NCBI RefSeq assembly: GCF_947166265.1
Contig: NZ_CAMVDO010000008.1
Location: forward strand, 79,558 to 143,557
Length of the DNA: 64,000 bases
Source: an uncultured Fibrobacter sp.
Lineage (GTDB): Bacteria > Fibrobacterota > Fibrobacteria > Fibrobacterales > Fibrobacteraceae
Direction of reading: 5' to 3'
Shown here piece by piece: positions 46,606 through 55,426 of the stretch. A model generated the notes under the pieces. It was not told the DNA's origin and did not search any database. It saw nothing but the letters and a program-made list of their open reading frames with translations. Every line of letters begins with the position of its first letter. The first letter of the stretch is position 1. Position numbers and translations under genes: made by a program.

Positions 46606-47937
46606 ATGCAGGTGCAAGTCAAGGACCGTTCCCTTTTAAGCCTCTCGTGGCCGCTATTCATCACCTTCGGGATTGCCACGTGCCAGCCGATGATGGACAG
46701 CTGGTTTTTGTCGCGGACATCGGAATCGGCGGCGGCGGGCGTGGGGGCATTGATGCCCGTTCTCGGTGCACTTTTCATGGCCATCAACGCCTTCGCCCAG
46801 GCGGGGGCGAGCATCGCCTCGCAGTTTATCGGCGCAGAACGCCCCAGGCAAGCGGGTACCACGCAAACGATGGTGCTGCTCGGGAGCCTTCTGCTCGGCA
46901 TCGCGATTACGCTGGTGGTGATTCCCTTGAACAGCCAGATTGTAAGCTGGATGGGGCTTACAGGCGATGCCGCCCACCACGCCCGCGACTTTCTGCATAT
47001 CGTCTCGTTCGGCTTTGCATTCCGCGCGCTGCAATCTACTCTGACTTCGCTCATCGCAACTCACGGCCTTACCGTGTGGAACCTGCTCGGAAACATCATC
47101 ACGATTATTTCGAATGCCGCCATGAACGTCGTTTTTCTAAACGGCTACTTCGGATTTCCTCAGATGGGGGTGAAGGGCGTGGCGCTTGCCACCATGCTTT
47201 CGTGGCTCATTGCCGCAAGCATTCTCTATATCATTTTGCGAGTCAAGGTGCACCATAAGATTCGCCGAACCGACTTCAAACGTTCCCGCGTCATTTTACC
47301 GGACTGGATTCGCATCGGATTCCCCGCTGCGGTAGAACCGGTGAGTTTCCAGATATTCCAGGTAGTGCTCACCGCCATCGTGGTGCATTTAGGCATTATC
47401 GCCATGACCGCCCGCATTTTCAGCGCAAATTTTGCGATGCTCGCCGTCATTTTGAGCGTAGGCCTAAGTAGCGGAAACCAGATTTTGGTCGCACACCTCG
47501 TTGGCGCCCATGACTTTGACAAGGCTAACCGCAGACTGCACCAAAGCCTTATCGCAGGAAGCGCAAGCGGCTTTATCGTAGCCATCGTCGTCGCGATTTT
47601 TGGCGGGCAACTGCTCACCCTCTACACCAACGACCCTGAAGTCATTTACCTCGGCAAACTCTGCCTATGGTGCGACGTAATTTTGCAACCGTTCAAGGCC
47701 GCAAATATGGTGATTACCTCGGCACTCCGCGCATCGGGCGATTCCAAGTTTCCCGCCATCGTGGGCTCTGCCATGATGTGGACCTGTGGACTCGGCACCG
47801 CACTTCTGCTAGCCTTCGGGCTTCACCTCGGGCTCGTGGGTATCTGGCTCGGCATGGCCGCCGACGAATTCTACCGTTCCATTGTCAACTACATCCGTTG
47901 GCGTGGCGGTAAGTGGAAACAGTACGGCGTGGTATAA
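46606..47937 (+). CDS. MATE-family exporter
   Basis: This 443-residue protein has 12 predicted helices with a MATE-type N-terminal half (LSWPLFITFGIATCQPMMDSWFLSR, ALFMAINAFAQAGASIASQFIGA) and a C-terminal half beginning near IRIGFPAAVEPVSFQ. It is the third MATE gene in the window. No fused domain is seen. It is convergent with the patatin-like gene, with 11 bases between stop codons. Substrate unknown. Confidence 0.92.
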   Translation: MQVQVKDRSLLSLSWPLFITFGIATCQPMMDSWFLSRTSESAAAGVGALMPVLGALFMAINAFAQAGASIASQFIGAERPRQAGTTQTMVLLGSLLLGIAITLVVIPLNSQIVSWMGLTGDAAHHARDFLHIVSFGFAFRALQSTLTSLIATHGLTVWNLLGNIITIISNAAMNVVFLNGYFGFPQMGVKGVALATMLSWLIAASILYIILRVKVHHKIRRTDFKRSRVILPDWIRIGFPAAVEPVSFQIFQVVLTAIVVHLGIIAMTARIFSANFAMLAVILSVGLSSGNQILVAHLVGAHDFDKANRRLHQSLIAGSASGFIVAIVVAIFGGQLLTLYTNDPEVIYLGKLCLWCDVILQPFKAANMVITSALRASGDSKFPAIVGSAMMWTCGLGTALLLAFGLHLGLVGIWLGMAADEFYRSIVNYIRWRGGKWKQYGVV

Positions 47938-47948
47938 TTCCAAACCGA

Positions 47949-50369
47949 TTAGAAATCGTAGTTGCCGATTCGGATAAAATAATTGTACTGTTTGACGTGA
48001 GTAAAGTCGTCAAACGAATCCTTGTCCACAATGCGGTTCATACCGGCATAGACAACAAACGAGCGGTACGCAAACCGCAGGGCCGGTTCAAAAATAAACT
48101 TGTTTTCGTTCAGCTCCGCATACGGGGATTTTTCGAAATCATGATAATAGGCTCCAAAAAGCCACAGTCCAAAATAGTCGCTGTGTAGCCCCGCACTTAG
48201 CCTAGCCATTCCGTATTCGTGCGAAGAAAGTTCAGCATTGTACCATTCCGTGGACCAGGGAGTCACCGCTACATGCTGACGGTAGGCGATATCCAGAGGA
48301 GCATAATTAAAGGACCTGGGCGACACGTAGCCATGGCCTTCGTCATGATAGCGTTCTATTCCACCAGCAAGAGCGGCGGCAAAAGTCGTAAAGCGAATCG
48401 GTGAAACCGAATAACGCGCATCTGCCAGAAGTTTCCAGTAAATGGGAACCACATCGATAATGCCGTCGTCAAAGCCAATCGATTCGAAACCACCCCAAAT
48501 ATTCAAGGTGTAGCCCTTATTTGCAAACCAGTTGTCATCGGCACCATTCAGATAGCGGTAATGCAACATCGGCGAGACGGGATAAGTCTTGACAGTATTA
48601 CGCTTGTAGTAAAGCGGATCCAGTTCGAATGTTCTGGAGCCAAAAATAAATTCGGCGGAAATTCGCTGGAACGCATCGACCTCATAGAAAATATTCATCG
48701 TAAGATCGCTACGTTCCTCAGAAACGACGCGCAGGTATCGATCCGTCGTTCCGTTGAACGACTTCAAGGGTTCGAGTTTCAAGTAGTCGTAGCCAAACTG
48801 CAAATTCCAATGCCGATTCCAGAACTTGGACAAATTCAGGCGGGGTTGCAGTCCGTACGAATATTCGCCCCAGAATCCCGAAAGAATCAGCTCGATTTCC
48901 ACATGGTCCACATAATGCGTAGACAGTTCGAAATAGGCGTTGGGACCTATCGCGTTGGAACCAAATCCGCCCACGGCCACATCAAATGTCGGATGCACCG
49001 CCGCATCCACCTGCAGATTTCCGCTCGGCTGCATACTCAAGTCCAGCGAATCGTAAGCCGGATTCTGCAAGAGCCTGTAGGAAAAATCCTCCGGAGCAAC
49101 CATACCCGTATCCGATTCGTTCCAGTAAGAGCTCACCGCTTGCTGGATTTCCGACGACAGGCTGTCATATCTCGGTTCAAAGCGGAACCATGGCTTAGCT
49201 CCCTCGCGATTTGCAGAATAGTCGCCCTTGCGCCCCTTCAGTACGGCAAACTCGGAAAGCCGCTTTTCGAACGAGGTGAACCCAGACTGGATCCACGCAA
49301 AACGAGCTGTATCGAGAATGGTATGAGCACGCACAATAACACCCGGCTGGCTCGCAAGGATATCGGCGGCATGAAGTTTCAACAGGCGGCTTCGCGCATC
49401 ACCGACCACAGGGGCCCTTAGCGGATCGGACACCACGATAATTGAAAGTTCGGAGGCGTTATCTTCCGTGGGCATCGCATAATACGGACAAATTTCACCG
49501 GAGACTTCTCCGGGCAGGCGGGACTTGCGCCCATTTTCCCACAACGGAAGCGAAGACATCACCTGGGGAATCGAATTACCGACAAGGACCGGATTCCCCG
49601 CATCACAGGACTGTACCGCAAAGGGAATGCGATAACTGGAGCGCTGGCGGTAAAGACTTTCCTGCAACCGGAGTTTCGCCATGCCATGCACCACCTGCAC
49701 CGAATCGGGCGCAAGCGTTTTTTTGGTCCAGTGTAACGCTAAAGACGAATCGGCAGACAGAGACCAGCGCTGACGCATCGAAGGGATGCCCGACATCGAA
49801 ACCGGGAAATCCTGAAACGATTCTTCCTCGTTCCCCAAGTTGTTTTCGGACAAGGAAAGATCGTGGCCCATAAACGGGGCAACCGCAGAATCCAGCATCA
49901 TTTTCTGGATGTCATCCAGCGGGACCCCTCGCGCCCACAACGAACCAATCCAGGCGCCCCAAGAAGTCGCGACAATGGAATCTACCGGAATTCGATATTC
50001 CTCGATAGCATAAAGCACTCCCAGCTGAAACCACGGTGAACGCTCACCGCCGCCCAAATAAAGGACGGTTTTCAGGGGAGCCTTTAAGGAATCGGCATTC
50101 GCCGAAATTCCTTTCAAATTCGCCTCGGCAAGCGCAGAATCTGGCCGCAAGGAATCCACGACAACAGAATCTACCTGCGAAACAAGCGAATCGAGAGACG
50201 GAACACTATTTTCCGCCGAAGCGGCATTTTTAGCCAGAGAATCCTCTACTGCAGAAGAAGCCGCAAGGGAGTCCCCCGCAGCAAAGGCGATAGAAGATAG
50301 CGCAAGCCCAAACAGGGCGGCGCCCTTCGCCTTTACAAGATTATCCCATACGAGCCGGATTGGACGCAT
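47949..50369 (-). CDS. Patatin-like protein with outer-membrane barrel, catalytic motifs altered
   Basis: This 806-residue protein has an N-terminal signal-like segment (ALFGLALSSIAFA, about 18-31), a DSL/DSA-rich linker (32-97), a patatin-like domain (about 98-320), an intermediate region and a C-terminal barrel of about 350 residues ending YNYFIRIGNYDF. The plan is that of PlpD-type patatin/BamA fusions, in which a phospholipase A1 is exported by its own barrel. The oxyanion motif, normally GGGxRG, is GGGERS (106-111). The nucleophile motif GxSxG reads ATSWG with S136 retained. The D-G-[GA] aspartate motif is absent; its place reads GEVSG (287-291). So hydrolysis is doubtful. The start overlaps the second PilT-like gene by 29 bases, and it ends the operon. 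Confidence 0.78.
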   Translation of the reverse strand: MRPIRLVWDNLVKAKGAALFGLALSSIAFAAGDSLAASSAVEDSLAKNAASAENSVPSLDSLVSQVDSVVVDSLRPDSALAEANLKGISANADSLKAPLKTVLYLGGGERSPWFQLGVLYAIEEYRIPVDSIVATSWGAWIGSLWARGVPLDDIQKMMLDSAVAPFMGHDLSLSENNLGNEEESFQDFPVSMSGIPSMRQRWSLSADSSLALHWTKKTLAPDSVQVVHGMAKLRLQESLYRQRSSYRIPFAVQSCDAGNPVLVGNSIPQVMSSLPLWENGRKSRLPGEVSGEICPYYAMPTEDNASELSIIVVSDPLRAPVVGDARSRLLKLHAADILASQPGVIVRAHTILDTARFAWIQSGFTSFEKRLSEFAVLKGRKGDYSANREGAKPWFRFEPRYDSLSSEIQQAVSSYWNESDTGMVAPEDFSYRLLQNPAYDSLDLSMQPSGNLQVDAAVHPTFDVAVGGFGSNAIGPNAYFELSTHYVDHVEIELILSGFWGEYSYGLQPRLNLSKFWNRHWNLQFGYDYLKLEPLKSFNGTTDRYLRVVSEERSDLTMNIFYEVDAFQRISAEFIFGSRTFELDPLYYKRNTVKTYPVSPMLHYRYLNGADDNWFANKGYTLNIWGGFESIGFDDGIIDVVPIYWKLLADARYSVSPIRFTTFAAALAGGIERYHDEGHGYVSPRSFNYAPLDIAYRQHVAVTPWSTEWYNAELSSHEYGMARLSAGLHSDYFGLWLFGAYYHDFEKSPYAELNENKFIFEPALRFAYRSFVVYAGMNRIVDKDSFDDFTHVKQYNYFIRIGNYDF

Positions 50370-51339
50370 AACGCGCCATGTCCTCTTGCGTGATAAAGCC
50401 CGAATTGACTAGACCGGCAAGGCAGTCATCCATAAGCATCATCCCTTCGGCCGATGACGCCGCGATAATGGAGGGAAGCGTAAAATGTTCCCCGTTCCTA
50501 ATCCGCGACGCCACATTCTGCGTACCGTAGAGAATTTCCCAAGCGGGCACCACGCCCTGAGAACTGGGCAATAGACGTTGCACCACCACCGCCTTGAGGA
50601 CGGAGGCCAGCATATTGCGCGCCATGTCACGGTTTTCAAGGGTTTCCGAAGAAAGCAGGGCATCCAAGGCGCCCACCGCATTTCCGGCCGTCACCGTAAG
50701 CACGACAAGTGCCCCCGCCTCGGCAGCTCGCAACACGGGAATCAGCGACTGACCTTCGAAATTACCGAGCCAGATCAGGTCGATTCCACTGCGGAGCGCC
50801 TGCTCCATTTTTTCGGGAATCGTTCCCGACGAATTTTCGAGCACCAGCGACTCGCCGCGTTTCACCGGGAGTTCAGCACCTTCGTCCAACAAACTCACGC
50901 GAAGAATACCCGACTGGCAAAGCGCCGAAACGTATGCCGTCGCCGTCGTTGTCTTGCCGCTACAGGCGGGGCCAGCAAACACCACAAGACCCGAACGGAT
51001 TCCGAGTAAGTTAGACAGCGTCGGTGGCGCACCAAGTGCAGAAAAGTCCGGGCATTCATCGAGTACCGGCCTAAAAATGGCCGAGTTACCCAGAGCCGTA
51101 CGATTGTAGCGCACACGAAAACGCGACCCGCACCAGGGGCCACCCATCATTGTTCCCGACTCGCCTTCCATTGAGCCCAGAAAGTTACGGAGCGTTCCCG
51201 GTTCAACCGCCGGAGCATCGGGAATGGCGCAAACCTTACCAGCCAGGCGTACCGCAGAAGCGGCCCCTTCGGTAATCAAAAGTTCAGAGGCACCCACGTT
51301 CAACGTGTATTCCAACAAAGATTCAATTTCTGTCGCCAT
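50341..51339 (-). CDS. Divergent PilT-like ATPase (second of a pair)
   Basis: This 332-residue protein matches PilT/PilU in overall plan (about 340-380): an N-terminal PAS-like part (LLEYTLNVGASELLITEG) and a RecA-like part. Walker A GPACSGKTT (123-131) is intact. The Walker B region, normally DVILVGEMRD, reads DLIWLGNFEG (187-196), so the catalytic glutamate is N193. The His box (ATLHT in PilT) reads LTVTAGN. ATP binding may remain but hydrolysis is unlikely by family rules. It follows the first PilT-like gene by 11 bases and runs into the patatin gene. The role could be structural, or regulatory for a pilus or secretion machine; no pilin gene lies in the window. Confidence 0.8.
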   Translation of the reverse strand: MATEIESLLEYTLNVGASELLITEGAASAVRLAGKVCAIPDAPAVEPGTLRNFLGSMEGESGTMMGGPWCGSRFRVRYNRTALGNSAIFRPVLDECPDFSALGAPPTLSNLLGIRSGLVVFAGPACSGKTTTATAYVSALCQSGILRVSLLDEGAELPVKRGESLVLENSSGTIPEKMEQALRSGIDLIWLGNFEGQSLIPVLRAAEAGALVVLTVTAGNAVGALDALLSSETLENRDMARNMLASVLKAVVVQRLLPSSQGVVPAWEILYGTQNVASRIRNGEHFTLPSIIAASSAEGMMLMDDCLAGLVNSGFITQEDMARYASNPARMG

Positions 51340-51350
51340 AAAAACACCCC

Positions 51351-53006
51351 CTAGTTCGCCGGACGGTACGAAGCAAAGCGACGGCTATCGTTTGCACGCA
51401 TCCACGCTTCAGCTCCTTCGATATAACCGGATTCCACACATTTCTGCAAGGAATCATCCAAAGATATTCCCTGGTTTCCTTGACTGCTGATAGCAGCCGC
51501 CAACTGCGCAATTTCACCCTTGCGAAGCATATTCGCCATGGTAGAGGTCATCTTGGTCGCCTCGACCGCAAGCACCTGCCCCTGGTTCTGCACAATCGGA
51601 ATCAGATGTTGCACGATAATGCCCTTGAGCTGTTCCGCCAAGGAATTCGCAAAGGCGGTACGGTTTTCGACCGACACCGACGAAATCAGGCGAGAAAGCA
51701 GCCCATGTACATTGTTGCCAATCGCCGTTGCAAACACGAGGGCGCCCGCGTTGGATGCGCGCAACAGCATCGAAAGTTCTTCCATCGTTTCAAGGTGGTC
51801 AAAGAGAATTACGTCAGCACCACTCTGCATGGCAAGTTCGATACCTTCGACACCGGTACGCACATGAAGCCCCACCTCGCGCTGGGCAATGGCGCCACGC
51901 GGATTCTGGAGTACGCGTTCAATCGGCTTTTCGATAGTCTGGATATACACGTCGCGGTTCGCGGCAATCGTCTCGGCAAACGTCGAAATGGTTGTAGAGC
52001 GTCCGCTCGCAGCAGGGCCCGCTACCAGCACCAAGCCGCTATTGAGTTCGGCGAACTGGTTGCAGAACGGCGGCAAGTAAAGGTTTTCCAGCGTCGTCGA
52101 TTCCTGCGGAATCACGCGAATGGCGATACTCGGATTGGTTCCGTTCCAGGTGACCGTCATACGGGCACGGCCCACCCCCGCAAGGCCAATCGTCTTGCTA
52201 AAATTCTTGCCGACCACAATCTTGTAGCCGTCCGAAAATCCCTTGGAAGCCTCGTCCAGGCGTTCGTTGATACGCGACAAGTCGAGCGCATCGTCAGAAG
52301 CCACAAACAGAGCCCCCGACTGGCGCATTACCACGGGGCGATCGGCATACAGATAGATATCCGTTGCGCCGAACTTACGGGCAAAGGCAATCATCTGCGA
52401 AATGTTTGTCATCGGGCGAATCTTTTCCGGGGCCTCGACAGGCGTACCTTCACCCGTCAAGATGGCAAAGCGGCTCGGCAATTTTTCGGATTCTTCTTCA
52501 GAAGATTCCTCTTCCGCTTCGGCCTGCACCTGCACCGTGCTGATGCTGGTAGATTCAAGCCCCGCCACGGCCTCAACTTCCACATTCGATGTGGATACTT
52601 CACCGTACAAGCTACTGTTGCCTTCAATTTGCAAGCCTTCGGACTGCGCAGGCTGCGGAGCCGCAGGGGCAACCGAAGGAGACGATGCCGGAGGCGCCTC
52701 GAAGCGGGACACCGCCGGTTTTGCCGAAGTAGCAGCATTAGCGGAAGCGGCCCCCGCTGGAGCCGAAGCCGCACCCGACGCATTCGCCGGAGAAGCCCCT
52801 GCGCCGCCTTCGGCGGCGGCTTTCGCTTCCAGGTTTTTCACAAAAGCGAGCACCTTGATGTACATCGGAGGAGGCAAGATTCCGGCATCCACGAGTACCT
52901 GGCCAATATCTTTCTTGTCGGTAATCTCGTTCCAATGCGCCTTGACCTGCGCCTCGGTCACCACCTTGTTGTGCACAAGGACTTTCGCCATGTACTGGTT
53001 TCTCAT
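51351..53006 (-). CDS. Divergent PilT/GspE-like ATPase with N-terminal domain (first of a pair)
   Basis: This 551-residue protein has GGAGGGA 6 bases before its ATG. Residues about 6-60 resemble the GspE/PilB N-terminal domain (VVTEAQVKAHWNEITDKKDIGQVLVDAGIL). An Ala/Pro/Ser and then acidic linker follows (about 62-180). The PilT-like part (about 198-551) has a degenerate Walker A, GPAASGRST (330-338), with arginine R336 in place of the essential lysine. Walker B reads DVILFDHLET (398-407) where DVILVGEMRD is expected, so the glutamate is H404. The His box reads FATAIGNN. ATP use is doubtful. Its start overlaps the ABC permease stop by four bases (ATGA), so translation is coupled. Its C-terminal half is similar to the protein encoded next, suggesting an old duplication. 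Confidence 0.82.
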   Translation of the reverse strand: MRNQYMAKVLVHNKVVTEAQVKAHWNEITDKKDIGQVLVDAGILPPPMYIKVLAFVKNLEAKAAAEGGAGASPANASGAASAPAGAASANAATSAKPAVSRFEAPPASSPSVAPAAPQPAQSEGLQIEGNSSLYGEVSTSNVEVEAVAGLESTSISTVQVQAEAEEESSEEESEKLPSRFAILTGEGTPVEAPEKIRPMTNISQMIAFARKFGATDIYLYADRPVVMRQSGALFVASDDALDLSRINERLDEASKGFSDGYKIVVGKNFSKTIGLAGVGRARMTVTWNGTNPSIAIRVIPQESTTLENLYLPPFCNQFAELNSGLVLVAGPAASGRSTTISTFAETIAANRDVYIQTIEKPIERVLQNPRGAIAQREVGLHVRTGVEGIELAMQSGADVILFDHLETMEELSMLLRASNAGALVFATAIGNNVHGLLSRLISSVSVENRTAFANSLAEQLKGIIVQHLIPIVQNQGQVLAVEATKMTSTMANMLRKGEIAQLAAAISSQGNQGISLDDSLQKCVESGYIEGAEAWMRANDSRRFASYRPAN

Positions 53007-53812
53007 AGGAAGTCCCTCCGGCTAAACCACCAGCTTGCAATCGCAAGAAACACGCCAATGTAGCCCAAAGCATAAACGCTGTTCCAGAACACGTACATGT
53101 CAGGGAGCGAGACTCCATGCACCACGTAAGTCGTCACGTTGTAACGGTAAAGCCCCGGGAAAATCGCATGAATCACTTCGGCTGCCCTCTGGAAAACCAT
53201 ACTGGACGTTCCGTTCAGTTCGCCCATGCGAGTAGCGAAACGCACCTGTTCCAAGAGCTGATCGCTCAGGTGGCCTGCAAAGTAAACGCCCAGTGTAAAC
53301 AGAGCACTAAGCACAGTGCTACTGAAGCTGCTGAACAAAAGCGCCACCGCAATCACCACCGCCATCTCGCAGAAAATCAGGTAGATGGCCGTGAGCAAGC
53401 TAAGCGTCGGGGCAGAGCCCGTGAGGAACAGCATCACATAATAGATTGCCGTCAAGAGCATGAGGTGAACCGCCACCACGGCCAAAAGGCCAAAGTACTT
53501 CCCCACAATGAAAGAGGCTCGACTGATGGGTTTCGACAAAAGCGTAAGCACCGTGCGGCGCTGGATTTCCTTTTGCACCAGACTGATGCCCACAAAAATC
53601 GAAATCAGGAGTCCCGAAAGACTCATCACCGAAAGCGTCGTGGACTTGATCACGTAGGCGCGGTCAAACACCGACCACTCGCCCAGCACGATGCTAAAAA
53701 GCGTCATCGCAATCGCGAGGAAACCGATGTTGTAAAGAATCTTGTCGCGAATGGATTCGCGGAACGTATTGAGGGCAATGATGCCGATATGCTTAAGCGT
53801 CTGCACGGGCAA
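53003..53812 (-). CDS. ABC-2 type transporter permease
   Basis: This 269-residue protein has six predicted membrane helices (FRESIRDKILYNIGFLAIAMTLF, SLSGLLISIFVGISLVQKEIQ, LLAVVAVHLMLLTAIYYVMLF and later ones), a permease of the ABC-2 class. It overlaps the ATPase gene by 20 bases and the PilT-like gene by four, so it sits in a tight operon. Such permeases export polymers, lipids or peptides, or act in gliding machinery (GldF type); the substrate is not shown. R-E-I-Q-R-R-T, typical of the cytoplasmic coupling loop, is present. Confidence 0.85.
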   Translation of the reverse strand: MPVQTLKHIGIIALNTFRESIRDKILYNIGFLAIAMTLFSIVLGEWSVFDRAYVIKSTTLSVMSLSGLLISIFVGISLVQKEIQRRTVLTLLSKPISRASFIVGKYFGLLAVVAVHLMLLTAIYYVMLFLTGSAPTLSLLTAIYLIFCEMAVVIAVALLFSSFSSTVLSALFTLGVYFAGHLSDQLLEQVRFATRMGELNGTSSMVFQRAAEVIHAIFPGLYRYNVTTYVVHGVSLPDMYVFWNSVYALGYIGVFLAIASWWFSRRDFL

Positions 53813-54704
53813 TTTCCTCCGTCAAAATATCTTCGAGACTCGGGCGCTTGTGGTCCATTCGTTCCACGGCAATCCCCTTGTCCAAACAATAGCGCAACAA
53901 ACGATCGCGTGCGGCATCGTCGGCACACACACATTCCTGCGGATGCCCTGCGGGGCTAACGCCTTCGGGCAGTTCCATCTGCGGAATCGCTTCGCGGGTA
54001 CGCACGTGATATTCCACGCCGCAAGATTCCGTAATTTCATCCACAGTACCTTCGCGGACGATCTTACCGTCGACAATCATCGCGACCTTGTGGCTGATCG
54101 ATTCCACATCACTAAGCAAGTGGCTCGAATAGAAAATCGTCACACCCGTGCGGTTGAGTTCCATAATCGCTTCGCGCACATCGCGACGGCCCATCGGATC
54201 AAGACCGCTCATGGGTTCGTCGAGAATCAACAGCTTCGGCTTGCCGAGAATCGCCTGTGCAATGCCCACGCGCTGCATCATACCCTTGGAGTACGAACGC
54301 AGACGGCGATCGATCCAGTCCTTATTCGCATGCAGCAGGTCCAGCGACCAGTCGATCCGCTTGTCGAGCTCGGCACCCGTCAGCCCCACCAGCTTGCCGT
54401 AGAACTTCAGCAGTTCGCGGCCCGTGAGGTAATCGTAAAAGTACGGCTGTTCCGGAGAATACCCGATGTATTCACGGCTCTTCACGTTACGCGGAGAAAT
54501 CCCGTTTACCAGCACCTTGCCCGAATCAAAATTCAAAAGACCCGTCAGCACCTTGATAGTCGTAGACTTACCCGCGCCGTTCGGCCCGATAAAGCCATAC
54601 ACCTGTCCCGGTTCCACGGAAAAACTCACATCCTTGAGCGCAAGCTTCGGTTTCATCAAGAAACCGCTGCGGTACGTCTTATGCAAATGTTCAATCTTAA
54701 TCAT
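53793..54704 (-). CDS. ABC transporter ATP-binding protein
   Basis: This 303-residue ATPase powers the permease next to it. Walker A GPNGAGKST (about 39-47), Q-loop YSPEQPYFYDYLTG, signature YSKGMMQRV (LSGGQ replaced by YSKGM, common in this class), Walker B LLILDEPMSGLD and H-loop SSHLL are all intact. The C-terminal 80 residues (SCGVEYHVRTREA...EDILTEEIARA) match the usual DUF4162-like tail. The gene starts eight bases after the small membrane protein gene and overlaps the permease. It is similar to GldA and other ABC-2 ATPases. Confidence 0.93.
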   Translation of the reverse strand: MIKIEHLHKTYRSGFLMKPKLALKDVSFSVEPGQVYGFIGPNGAGKSTTIKVLTGLLNFDSGKVLVNGISPRNVKSREYIGYSPEQPYFYDYLTGRELLKFYGKLVGLTGAELDKRIDWSLDLLHANKDWIDRRLRSYSKGMMQRVGIAQAILGKPKLLILDEPMSGLDPMGRRDVREAIMELNRTGVTIFYSSHLLSDVESISHKVAMIVDGKIVREGTVDEITESCGVEYHVRTREAIPQMELPEGVSPAGHPQECVCADDAARDRLLRYCLDKGIAVERMDHKRPSLEDILTEEIARADA

Positions 54705-54712
54705 CTACCAAA

Positions 54713-54991
54713 TCACTCCTGCTCCGAATTTCTAGAGCCGCCAAACGCACGAGACTCAGCCTCTTCGATTTCCTTGCGACGGCGTTCAGCCTTTTCTTTC
54801 TTGTTGATAAAGAAATAAATGACCGCTCCCACCGCATAGCACAAAATACCCGAATAAAAAATCGGGTTGATGGAACGCCCTTCGAGAGCGGGAAACAAGT
54901 TCAAAATAACACTGTGACCGAACAAGCTCAGAAGCACAAGCACAAAGCCTAGCGCACGGAGCACGTAAGTCACAATAACGAGTTTACGCAT
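54713..54991 (-). CDS. Small membrane protein, first gene of the ABC/PilT-like operon
   Basis: This 92-residue protein has two predicted helices (VTYVLRALGFVLVLLSLFG and PIFYSGILCYAVGAVIYFFI) and a basic then acidic cytoplasmic tail (NKKEKAERRRKEIEEAE). No family is recognised. It is eight bases upstream of the ABC ATPase gene, so it probably belongs to the same machine. It is divergent from the toxin-antitoxin pair, and the 200-base gap upstream must contain its promoter. Confidence 0.75.
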   Translation of the reverse strand: MRKLVIVTYVLRALGFVLVLLSLFGHSVILNLFPALEGRSINPIFYSGILCYAVGAVIYFFINKKEKAERRRKEIEEAESRAFGGSRNSEQE

Positions 54992-55166
54992 AGATACCTC
55001 AAAACTGCACCGGTGCGGTGCATCCTTTTAGCTGAAAAATACACAATTATTTAGGGAATGGAGAGGTAAAAATGTCAAAAAAGGCTATAAAAAGCGCCTA
55101 CAAGTCTAGTCAAAAAATACGTGTTAACTAATAGGGGTGAATAAAATTTGCCCAGCAACAAATATC

Positions 55167-55195
55167 TTGACATTATCTAGATAAAGATATATATT
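55167..55195 (+). promoter_or_regulatory. Promoter and palindromic operator of the toxin-antitoxin pair
   Basis: TTGACA (55167-55172) and TATATT (55190-55195) are separated by 17 bases, a near-consensus sigma-70 promoter. The perfect palindrome TTATCTAGATAA (55173-55184) fills the spacer, where a CopG-type antitoxin could bind and shut off its own operon. The -10 box abuts the annotated toxin ATG, so either the mRNA starts within the gene or another upstream promoter (TTGCCC at 55149, CATTAT at 55171) is used. Confidence 0.65.
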
Positions 55196-55423
55196 ATGGA
55201 CATCAAGATAAGCGAACACGCAAAACAGAGAATGGATGAGAGAGGTGTTTCCGAAGAACAGGTGAGGAATTTCTTCGATTCCAACGAGCCGATTTTTTCT
55301 TGGAATTTATCCAATTTCGACAACTCTGTTATTTTGGTTGACACTGTGTTTGATGGGCGCAAATTTAGGTTGGTCTATAACGTGCTCACGGATACGCTGA
55401 TAACACTTTTCCCTAGGAGGTAG
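55196..55423 (+). CDS. DUF4258-family toxin
   Basis: This 75-residue protein has the DUF4258 pattern: ISEHAKQRMDERGVSEEQV near the start and FRLVYNVLTDTLITLFPRR at the end. The fold is related to RelE/BrnT-like RNases, so mRNA cleavage is the likely toxic act; specific catalytic residues cannot be assigned. The ATG at 55196 is needed to keep the conserved SEHAxxRMxERG segment, though it lies next to the -10 box. The antitoxin gene starts three bases after its stop; the AGGAGG for the antitoxin lies within its last codons. Toxin-before-antitoxin order is as in brnTA. Confidence 0.8.
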   Translation: MDIKISEHAKQRMDERGVSEEQVRNFFDSNEPIFSWNLSNFDNSVILVDTVFDGRKFRLVYNVLTDTLITLFPRR

Positions 55424-55426
55424 ATT

